Translations under genes and position numbers: made by a program | The notes under the pieces: generated by a model | What the model was told of the DNA's origin: nothing | Database searches by the model: none | What the model saw: only the letters and a program-made list of their open reading frames with translations | DNA from: Niebla homalea | Lineage: Eukaryota > Ascomycota > Lecanoromycetes > Lecanorales > Ramalinaceae | Assembly (NCBI GenBank): GCA_019925105.1 | Contig: JAHGAU010000001.1 | Location: forward strand, 62,001-126,000 | Direction of reading: 5' to 3' | DNA: 64,000 bases | Shown here: positions 55,701 through 64,000 of the stretch, one piece after another | How the letters are laid out: every line of letters starts with the position of its first letter | Position numbering within the stretch: the first letter of the stretch is position 1

Positions 55701-56585
55701 ACTGCCCCTGTGTGGAGTCCCGAAAAACGCAACGCCAGCGGTGGACTGCTCGAGGACATGGAAGTGGCTATCGTTGTGTGCGTACATTAGAGCCTTGAGA
55801 ATCCTCAACTTTTGATTCTTCAAATGGAACAGCAATTGTGAGGCGGCCTCTCACCTGCTTTACAATCAAGTCCCCAATAGAATGTGCTAAGAAGATGATT
55901 GGTCGATAGTGCCGCATTCTCAATTAGAGTCTGCAGAAAACCCAGAGTGATCAGCCTACAGAATCCGTTCTCCTAACTTATCTTTACTTTATAATTTCTA
56001 TATTCCGATACTTATTCTATAAGCGGTTTTTCTGGAGCAGAGACTTTGCGAGTTCGATAATAAAATTTACAGCGTTGGAGGAGGTCGGAGTCTCATATCC
56101 AAAAGTCATGACTCTTGCAGTTGGTAAGTCAAAAGGGAGAAGATCCTGCAGCCATAGAACCTGGTCTGGACCTTCGGACTCGGTGGGACCCCATGAGATC
56201 CCTGACTGAAGATTCGACTTCGGTGTTTGAGACTCTTTGTGAGCTGTCCAGGTTTTGAGAGGATGTCCGCTGACACCATGGACTGCCACAATGCTACAAA
56301 AAAGAGTGCGTTAATTAGTATCGATGCTGCAAGAATCAAATAAAAAGTTATCGGGGTCTTGAGAACGACCTAGGAGCCATGTGGAGCAGTGACTATGCCC
56401 CTTAGTGGGCGTATCATGCCCCAGAGATACATGACCCCTTCTATTTCCGTCGTCGAAGTCAAGAATATCCCCGTCGAGGTGGTCAATACCGCCGCCAAGG
56501 TCGAGATAAGGATAACGTACTCTATCTCTAGGTCTTGCTCCTTGATGGCATCCCCAGCTGAAGGATGCAATACTGTCAAAGCCAT
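49776..56585 (-). pseudogene. NLR-like gene: alpha/beta hydrolase (SesB-type) - NB-ARC - TPR - unknown C-terminal module, with inactivating lesions
   Basis: Seven exons can be followed. Exons 1-5 (56585-55275) encode a SesB-like hydrolase: DIVAVHGVSGHPLKTW, then RPIIFLAHSIGDLIVKQ (nucleophile elbow, AHSIGD for the usual GHSLGG), STAGVAFFGTPHRGS and HSAVLSTSWETQVAVDADHL. Exon 6 (55218-55014) has the P-loop GIGGSGKTQ. Exon 7 (54950-49776) holds FWGVFWLNAS, Walker B WLLIFDNAND, LPLALVQAGAYI, about nine 42-residue TPRs, then ~1000 residues I do not recognise. Lesions: TAG at 56019 and TAA at 55926, both at positions expected to be Gln; and one missing base near 54815-54821 before Walker B. The 5-kb rest is open. 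Fungal NLRs sense non-self or cell damage. It may be a recent pseudogene, or in part an assembly error. Confidence 0.75.
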
Positions 56586-57969
56586 CCCGAGCAGAGTGAA
56601 AGGAAGCACCCTGCAACTCTTCTCGATCTTCCCGAAGATTCAGGAGCAGAAGGTTCAGATATGTGTCTGAGCTTGCTCGTATCTCAGGATCACTGGAAGG
56701 TAACAAGCGCGACTAGTCGTTGGCCCCGCGTGTATATCGCCATTCCCCATGACAGTGCGTGAGGAGTTGTGCTGGCTGTGTGTGATAGATAACAATACAG
56801 GCAGCTGCTCTCAGCCTGATCCAGGCGTTCCAAATTGCCCCACTTTCTCGGACGTGCTCTCTCTCTTGACCAATGATAATTACCTCAGTACCGAGCAACA
56901 AGATAAGAAGGCCACCCTCCCATCTTCTTTAATAACCAAAAAGAATTTGCCACGTGGGTAATGTTGGGACTCCTATTCCCCCACCAAATATACACTCGGT
57001 AACAAGGAGCTCAGTATGAAACATAATCTGAGATAAAAGCCAGCGACGTTACAACTGAGATTTTCTTCCAATCACCCACATTCCAAATGGATCAAAAAGT
57101 ACAGAAATGCAGTTCGAATAGGGAAGGAATCCAAGTTCTGCCGCTTTTTACCACGACCAACGACGAGACTTCGTGCTGGCAACAACACCACCCACCACGC
57201 CTACGCCTCCACGCCTACGCCTACATCACGCCTACGCCTACACCAAGGCTAAGCCAACACCTTCCCTCCCCCGCTCCAGCCAACCAATCATCACCGTGGT
57301 CCCGAATCCGTGACACGCTTCCCTACGCCCTGCCAAGCAAATGCACATGGACTCACCAGTAGTGTGTCCCAAGGATGGAACACATACACATAAAACTTCA
57401 CTTCGTTTGTGCTTTCTGTTCCCAGTGGCCCGCCCCGTTTAACCCTTTTCTCCCCGCCTTGCCTTCCTTTCCTCCCCCAACCCCTCCCAAAACGCCCCAT
57501 CCCGCCGTCGCCAGCTCCTAGCCTCGCCAACTCCACCAAGCAAGCTTTCCTCCCCCCCCTTTTTCCCGGTCAAAAAAAGGGGGGGCCGGACGCGAACCAC
57601 GGTTATGGAGGTATATATGATATGAGAAGTGTAGGTGTGATATTTGCGTGCATGGACAAAATAAATTTTGATGAGATGGTGGGTCGGTGCACCACCTAGT
57701 TGAAAAGGTGGCTAGCCGCGTTATACTGATAGTTTGCTGGAAAAAAAGATATCTGTCTATGGGAAAAAAGTGAACATTGAAAGCCTTCATCGGGGGTATC
57801 GCTCGCAATCATTCGTACGTCATTAAATCCATTCATCATTCATACATCGTTGAATCCATCCATCATTCATGGAGAGGTAACAGACTGCAATCCCTCCCTA
57901 TCTCCTGTCGATTATGACAAATCTCCCAGGCCAATCCTAAGCCCATTGATCGTTCCGCTGCTCGAACAA
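56586..57969. other. Intergenic, nothing recognised apart from a minisatellite
   Basis: This is the promoter side of the NLR-like gene and the 3' side of the DUF6594-type gene. C-rich stretches and a cat-rich duplicate (57824-57870, cattcatacatcgttgaatc and copies) occur. No gene is supported. Confidence 0.4.
57192..57246. repeat. Short cacgcctacgcctac minisatellite
   Basis: Units cgcctacgcctccacgcc / cgcctacgcctacatcacgcc / cgcctacgcctacacc repeat about three times with small changes. Confidence 0.6.
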
Positions 57970-60015
57970 TCAATTCACCACCACAGCCAACACGCCCACC
58001 ACACCCATCCACGCCATCACCCCTTTCCTGCTAAGTTTCCACCCCTTACCGCCACCACTGGCAGTATTCCCCATCCCAGCAACCCATGCGCCAAGCCCCA
58101 ACATCGCCGCCACGACCAGCCGGGAAATCAATCCCGGCACGAATTTGAACACGATGACAATGGCGATGAATGTGAGGAAGATGGTTGGTGCGGCGTCCAG
58201 TTTCCGCATCTGCTCGAGCTGGTAGCTGCCGTCTCGCAACGAACGGGTCGTTGTTGTTTTCTCGTCATTCTGCTGGTGCTGGTGTGGTGGGTGTGTCCTC
58301 CGCGCCACTCTCCCGCCAGGCGATGATGGTACAGCAACCAATTCAGTGATGTCATCCAGGAACTCGCACTCGGAGGGAGCGATGGGGGTATGTTCCGCGA
58401 TCCACTTCCTATACCGCTCCACGTCATCCGGACGTGCGGGCGTCAGCTCTCGGGAGAGTTGAGCGTAAGTGGTGAGCGCGCGGGAGTACTGCTCCACCTT
58501 GCCGAAACAGCGGCCCAGCACTTCCTGGCGTTGCCATTCCAGCTGGGACACCCCCACCAGACGAACTTGGTCTCTTCGACTTTCGGGGCCTGTTGCTGTG
58601 GTGCCTGGCTTCTGGTCGGCGGCGATGGCGGCATCCAACCCCGCCAGATAGCTTTCCAGCTCGGCGATCTCGTCTTGGAGGTGGAGAAGCATGCGGTTGT
58701 TCAGGGTTTCGAATTTGCGGTAGATTGGTCTCAACATTGCCGCTACACCATCGACTGGATTGTTGTGAACGGCGATGGAGGAGGCGAGGAGGTTGTACCC
58801 AGTTTTCGCTTGCCGTTCTTGCTGGGACGGTGGTGGTGGTGATGCGGCGGATGGGGGTGAGGAGGGCTCGGGATACTGCAACGGGTGGGAGCGCCGTCGA
58901 GGCTTTGGTGGGAGCTCATAGATCGACGGACGGCGGTGTTGCTGGAGGTTGGAGGGGGCGGACATTTCATGGAGGTCGGGAATGGCTGTTGGTGCGAATG
59001 AGGGAGAGCCTGACGAGCCATAGGCGTAGGCCTGCTGCTGCGGTGGCGACGTAGAAGCGCCGGGGTAATCGACCTCCCGCGGATCTTCTGCCAGCTCGCT
59101 AGAAATATTGTGCCTGTTACGACCGAACCCTGGCTGGCATGGCTGACCTTGGGGATTGTTGTCCACGGCCAGGAACTCGGGCGAATCGCTGATTCCGGCA
59201 ACAGCCAGCCTCTCTTGCTCCCCTCCGTTGTCCTCCGAGAGGCGTGGTTGAACATCCGCTTCCAGGCAGTCTGACACTTCTTGTTCCTCAATCATTGGGT
59301 ACTTGTGTTGTAGGATAGGCGAATCACGTTCTTGCTCAGGACTCGTGCTTTGCATACTAATCCCGGAGTCCGAGTGTAGTGAGCCGCGTGTCCAAGCACG
59401 TTGTCCCCCATCTTGAATGGCGCGGACTTCGAGATCGGAATAGCGAGGGGAGCGGGCTGGAGAGAGGATGCGGCGGGCTGTGAAGATTGGAGGGGAGGAA
59501 TCAGACTCCGACTCCGGTTCCGACGAAGAAGAGGAAGAAGCAGATGCACGTGAGGTGTTATCACGAAGGATGAGATTGTGGGTTGATTGGGCGTGTAACT
59601 CTGACGGCGGCGGTCCTCGCTCTGTAGGAGGCAACGATGGAGAGGCGCGATCATCATCATTTTCCATGAAGGCGAAGACATCGAGGTTCTCCTTGTTCGG
59701 GCCAGTGGAATCGCCGTCTGTTGGTCTCACCTCACACTTCTCCTTGCCATTGTTATTCTCCCTCTTAAGCTGAGTGTTGGTGTCCTTCCCAGCTCGTCTC
59801 GACGGCCGTAAGCTTGAGTGAAAGATGGATCGCGGGGTGACTTGCGCATCAGAGACATCACTCCTACTCGACGAGGAGTATCTTGAGGCAAGCGGTAAGG
59901 CAGCCGGAGGGGCAGTAGTCTTCTTCGAGGATTTAGGTGAGGTGGAGGCAGTAGAGGAGGATGACTGCTTCGAGTGACGGCGATGGCGAGAGCTGCTGCC
60001 CATGACTGAAGGCAT
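57970..60015 (-). CDS. DUF6594-type fungal membrane protein
   Basis: An intron-free ~681-residue protein from ATG 60015 (MPSVMGSSSRHRRHSK). The first ~400 residues are Ser/Pro-rich, charged and disordered. The C-terminal domain has KTGYNLLASSIAV, PIYRKFETLNNRMLLHLQDE, IAELESYLAGLD, RYRKWIAEHTPI and then membrane spans (PTIFLTFIAIVIVFKFVPGL, LVVAAMLGLGAWVAG, VMAWMGVVGVLAVVV). A coiled-coil-like helical part followed by two or three C-terminal TMs is the DUF6594 layout, a fungal family of unknown function. The long disordered head is unusual in length but such heads occur. No lesion is seen. Confidence 0.8.
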   Translation of the reverse strand: MPSVMGSSSRHRRHSKQSSSSTASTSPKSSKKTTAPPAALPLASRYSSSSRSDVSDAQVTPRSIFHSSLRPSRRAGKDTNTQLKRENNNGKEKCEVRPTDGDSTGPNKENLDVFAFMENDDDRASPSLPPTERGPPPSELHAQSTHNLILRDNTSRASASSSSSSEPESESDSSPPIFTARRILSPARSPRYSDLEVRAIQDGGQRAWTRGSLHSDSGISMQSTSPEQERDSPILQHKYPMIEEQEVSDCLEADVQPRLSEDNGGEQERLAVAGISDSPEFLAVDNNPQGQPCQPGFGRNRHNISSELAEDPREVDYPGASTSPPQQQAYAYGSSGSPSFAPTAIPDLHEMSAPSNLQQHRRPSIYELPPKPRRRSHPLQYPEPSSPPSAASPPPPSQQERQAKTGYNLLASSIAVHNNPVDGVAAMLRPIYRKFETLNNRMLLHLQDEIAELESYLAGLDAAIAADQKPGTTATGPESRRDQVRLVGVSQLEWQRQEVLGRCFGKVEQYSRALTTYAQLSRELTPARPDDVERYRKWIAEHTPIAPSECEFLDDITELVAVPSSPGGRVARRTHPPHQHQQNDEKTTTTRSLRDGSYQLEQMRKLDAAPTIFLTFIAIVIVFKFVPGLISRLVVAAMLGLGAWVAGMGNTASGGGKGWKLSRKGVMAWMGVVGVLAVVVN

Positions 60016-61240
60016 TGCTGTATATGGCTGAGGAGTCAATTGGTCGACGAATTGGGCTCGTCAAAGATATTGGGTAGCAAGAAGCAGTTGGCTTATCGGC
60101 TGCCAATACTGACATCAATCACTACCGTCTGGGGTGTTGGGGTCGGAATGCTGTCGTCCTGCTAATGATGATCAATGCTCTCGTCGATCACATCACAATT
60201 GAAATACAAATACTTGAATCGTCAACCATTGCGATCAAGTCCAAAGGTAGACATGGGCATAAAAGAAACAGAAATCATGACGAAATCAGAGGATAATAAT
60301 GAATCAATTCAACCCCTTCTTCCGGGAATACCTGAGACGCAGCGCAGCGCAAGACCAGCCAGACTGAAACCCTCGCAAATCAATATTTACGATTGCTTAT
60401 CTTCGAGTCTGAATTGGAAACCACCCGACTCAAAAGGGTCTGAGCCCCCCTTCCACCCCACATTCTCACAGACAGATCACAGATATGCATAATCATGAGT
60501 TCATGGTTGGCGCAGATTTCATGCGTGTCAACTTATTAGGGTAGGCGTGGCGGAGGCCTCTGCAGCTCCGCTTGCAATAATCGAGGCCGAGCATCGACGA
60601 GCACACCCAATTAGGCATAAGCAATAATACCGGAATCCGAAAATATGGATTAACATTCATTATTCCGTAGGATTGCGTTCGTGGGGAAAAGGATGTATCC
60701 ATGGCTGAGTAGTGCAGTGTCAAGGGGGAGGCGTATTCGAGCGTGAGCAAAGAGTTTCAGGTGAGGGCGTAAGGCCGTGAGCCCTGAGTTGGCTTTGCTT
60801 GGGTCTCGCATGTAGCGGCGGGTAAAAGTACAATCGCGTGTTTCTTTTTTTATTTTTTGGGAGAGAGACGGGACAGACGGGCTCCTTACTTCTTCGGGGT
60901 CAGCATTTGATGGACCATGTAACATGTGTTTTGTCATCCTCTTGCTCGATATTTGGTCATCTATATGGACAAATGACCGAAGAATAAACAGCAAAGATGG
61001 TTGTTTAAGAATGTTTTGCATTTGATTTAGTCGCGTCTACGCGGCTGTTGGGGGCGGACAATTCTATTCTTAGAAAGACTACAGGAAGATCGGATAACGG
61101 TGACGATATTGTCACTGGATCGAATCAAGTGGTACATGGGCATTGTGATTTCAGACCCAAGAGCTGTTCTCATTCAAAAGTGCATGACATGAATGCATGA
61201 TGCGGAATCGACCCTTGCTTCCTCCTGCTGCATCGCTGCA
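60016..61240. other. Intergenic, nothing recognised
   Basis: Promoter of the DUF6594-type gene and 3' region of the next gene. Short open frames show no family pattern. Confidence 0.45.
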
Positions 61241-63935
61241 TCAAGCAGCAATGCCATTCTGCTGTGGCGGTGGACCGGGCGTTCCATTCTGCGAGCCTGC
61301 TTCTTGTGCGGTCGCAACATTGCTCGCAGGAGGCTGTGGTGTCGCAGACCCTGCCGAGCGTATCATCTGCGGCGGCTGCTGCTGCTGCTGCTGCTGCTGT
61401 ACCATTGATTGCTGCTGCGTCTGTGTCTGCGCCAGCGCCTGCGCCTTCTGTCTCTCCATTAGAGCTGCTTGATCCACTGGCGACATACGCGCCTGGCCAT
61501 TCGGAGGAGGTGCTATTCCGTTGGGCTGCGAAGGGGAACGCGAGCCATAGTGTGAGGAGTGCTGGTGGTATAGCTGAGGTCGTTGCTGCTGTTGACCTAT
61601 GGGAAAGGGTGAGCCTTGGTTTGGTATACCTGGAGAGCCAGAGGCAAGTGCTCCAGCCACCGTGGCGCTGTAATTGTATGCAGGGGGTGGAGGGGCCCGT
61701 GGCTGATAGTCGGTATGACTCCCACGGAAAGCTTGTGCTGCCGGTGTCGATGCTGGAGGGATGCGGGCTTGCGGTGCTGAGTATTGCTGTCCAAAAGAAC
61801 TGGGCTGATGTGGAATGGTCGGTCGATAGCTGTTAGGATATTGGCTGTAAGACGGGGTCGGTTGAGCTTGGCTGTACTGCCCATTCACGTATCGATCTGT
61901 ATATGATGGTGGCCGTTGTCCTCCATACTGAGCCCCATACGAAGGTCGACCGGTGCTGCCAGGATAATGAGTCGATGATGGAGGTCTGGTCGGATATTGG
62001 GGGGTGGCGAGGTAGCTGTTGTTCACTCCCGGTGGTCTCTGCACTGGGGTTTGCCCGTAGCTCGGCTGTCTTGAGAATTGTTGGTTCGTTGCAGCTGAGT
62101 AGCCGCCCCGGGAAGCTGCCGTAGTGTTGTAGCTCGTTGGATATGGCGTGCTGGATGGAGCCTTGACCTTCTGTCCGAGGCCGTCCCCTTCCAGAATTCC
62201 CTTTTGATTCCTCCCGGGAATCTTCAGCTTTGTGCTGAATTGGAGAGCCCCGAGCTTGTCACCATCAAGCTTTGCGAGCATATACGGAGGCAGTCTAGAT
62301 ATCATCTCAATCAATTGAGCCTTCAATTTGTCGTAAACCTCAAACTCGGCGGCTGACGGACTCGTCGGGCTGGCAGCAATGGTGGCGAACTGCTCCTTGG
62401 GCCCTTGCAAGGCACGTGCGTTTGCCGATTGCGTGAGATGCCTGACTCGCTGATGTGAGTTCAGGACCTCCAAGAGCTCCGAGACCTGCCTTAGTAGATC
62501 TGATGATTCTTTTGAGCTGACTGGCTCATCTTCCCGGTTGCTGTCTAATTGCTTCAGGTTGGGATCTTCGATGGGCTTCCAATTCGTAATAGCTTCTTGC
62601 ACTAGGGCATCATCAACTTTGTCCTCAAGATCGAGATCATTGTCCAGCTCTTCATGCTGGTACAACGCCTCTGCCTTGGCAGTGAGGATCTCTTCGAATT
62701 GATCTTCACCGTACTTGCTCCACCACATACGGTTCTTCTGCTCTTCTGTGATGATGGCGCCATAATCATCGTGGCTCGGTGCATAGCTGGAGTAGACGCT
62801 GCGGAACAGTGCATCTTCTTTGGCCTGCGTCTGAGCCGCAGTGACCTTTTGGGGGATGGCGGACTGAGGCTCTCCAGTGCTAAGGGCTCGATCTCGATGT
62901 CTCCGCTTCGACTCCGGGGAAGCCAGTTGCTCTGTGGAGGGCGCAACATTATATGTTAGCCATTTGCTGGTTGGAAGAGCCTGTTTCCTGTAGCCATCAC
63001 GCGCACTGGGTTCCTTGGGAGGCTCCTTTACGGAAGCAACGTCGGCCGGACCGAACCAATTCAGAGTTGACCCTCTCGTGGAAGCGTGCCTCGAAATTGG
63101 TCTTGGTGGACTGAGGGCCTTGAGGGTGGGAGGAGGTGCAAATGATTGGCCTATGGTTGGAGGCTTGTCTGTAGTTTCGCTGAGACTGTGGACAGGAACG
63201 ATGTTGGTGGTCATGATGCCGTTGGGTAAAGGCCGCTCGGAGAGGGGCTTGTTCTCAGGCTTTGATTTGGCAATACTGGAGAAAAGCTGCTTCGGTCCTC
63301 GTTCTCCGCCATAGAGGGTCAGGACGGACTTGCTCTGTTCGTTGACTAAGCCGCCCGGCGCATTTGTGCTCGGCGTCTGCTGGTCCGACTCTTGTTCATG
63401 CCTGAATTTTCGAGTGTACGGTCTTTGGATCATCTCATCCCGTATCAGACCATTCAATGTCAAGCCGACTGTGAAGAGTTCCAGCATCCGATGATTGATT
63501 TCTCTATCCGCTTGGCTGTCCTCTCCCCATTTCGCACGCAGCTCATCCTGCATGTTCGTCGTGGCCGTTTTCAAGTCTTCCATCAAGTCGTTAACAGAAG
63601 AGTATGTTTCAGCATTGATCTGATCGGCGATTGACATGGGCTGCGAGGGATTGGATCTTCGTTGGCGTTTGGGGGATGGCTCTGATGATTCTGGTATAGA
63701 AATCTTGTGATCAAGAATGGATGGTGTAGTGTGCCGGGTAGCTTTCGTTTGCAATTCGTGGCTGTCGTTCATGTTTAGCATGGTATATCGGGAAAACAGG
63801 CATGTGGGGAGCGTGCCTTCTCAACAGCTGCAAAACGTCCTTGAGCCAGAGGTGAAGCTCCCCCAGTTGCTTATCGGTGCCATTGACACTGCTCGTCGGA
63901 CCCTCTTGATCATCCCACTTTCGCTTGGTAGCCAT
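61241..63935 (-). CDS. Conserved-looking low-complexity nuclear protein (Q/P/S/Y-rich C-terminus)
   Basis: ATG 63935 opens MATKRKWDDQEG, then LGELHLWLKDVLQLLR. A GC-AG intron (63816-63762, AG|GCACGC...GACAG|C, 55 nt) gives an in-frame join to SHELQTKATRHTTPSILDHK, for 879 residues. The order KRQRR (nuclear signal), a helical region (VNDLMEDLKTATTNMQDEL), SVLTLYGGERGPKQLFSS, STLNWFGPADV and SKWLTYNVAPS, DALFRSVYSSYAPSHDDYGA and MWWSKYGEDQFEEIL, then ~350 residues of YGQ/PP/S repeats and Q8, looks like a fungal transcription or chromatin co-regulator. I remember such conserved blocks but cannot name the family. A start at 63989 is also possible. Confidence 0.72.
61376..61399 (+). repeat. (CTG)8 microsatellite
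   Basis: Eight CTG units on the plus strand encode MVQQQQQQQQPP in the minus-strand gene. Confidence 0.9.
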
Positions 63936-64000
63936 CTTGGAGTCTAGAGGGGTAGTCGCACGTGGCGAAGAAATGTTAGGTGCGGGCATAGGCAAGTCGC

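Noticed and set aside
57291..57808. Overlapping short frames on both strands with Pro/Gly/Arg runs
   Set aside because: Driven by C-rich and G-rich tracts; no gene-like feature.

Overview
The window is nuclear DNA of a filamentous ascomycete (Pezizomycotina). A dothideomycete-like fungus is my guess, not a demonstrated assignment. The reasons are short (about 50-120 nt) GT-AG introns, fungal-only families (CYP505-type P450, VBA-type MFS, DUF6594-type, DUF7924-type, metacaspase with a Q/P/G/Y-rich head, NB-ARC/TPR NLR-like protein) and an AT-rich block with the footprint of repeat-induced point mutation (RIP). I see no tRNA, rRNA, CRISPR array or clear biosynthetic cluster.

Region by region. 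0-8.1 kb: 5' part of a CYP505-like P450, a bZIP regulator, a small secreted Cys-containing protein, and a convergent pair made of a flavoprotein disulfide oxidoreductase and an MFS transporter. 8.1-18.6 kb: gene-poor, with a decayed short-chain dehydrogenase, a GT25 glycosyltransferase, a secreted GH16 glucanase and an Fe(II)/2-oxoglutarate oxygenase. 18.6-24.4 kb: a tandem pair of DUF7924-like genes (first copy broken, second intact) separated by a telomere-like CCCTCA/TGAGGG tract; the intact copy ends 5 bp from the end of a convergent RNase T2 gene. 25.5-29.4 kb: GNAT acetyltransferase and a metacaspase. 30.0-35.9 kb: one full-length minus-strand LINE, heavily RIP-mutated except for its first ~170 bp, bounded by a 16-bp target-site duplication. 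35.9-46.6 kb: accessory-looking ground, with a broken secreted-protein gene, a divergent glutathione synthetase, two secreted-protein candidates, a nuclear protein and a decayed inverted-repeat element. 46.6-64 kb: rhomboid protease, a polyQ hypothetical protein, a very large NLR-like gene (hydrolase, NB-ARC, TPR, and an unrecognised C-terminal ~1000 residues), a DUF6594-type membrane protein and a large low-complexity nuclear protein.

The most interesting material is (1) the NLR-like gene, whose hydrolase region carries two in-frame stops that both look like Gln-codon C-to-T changes and whose NB-ARC domain has a one-base frameshift, while about 5 kb downstream stays fully open; (2) the LINE with its RIP-free 5' end; (3) the DUF7924-like pair, where both copies keep a Met-Ile-Arg-stop upstream ORF whose stop overlaps the main ATG and a D...ExK nuclease-like core. 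Splice sites given here were placed by eye from reading-frame continuity and GT/AG signals.
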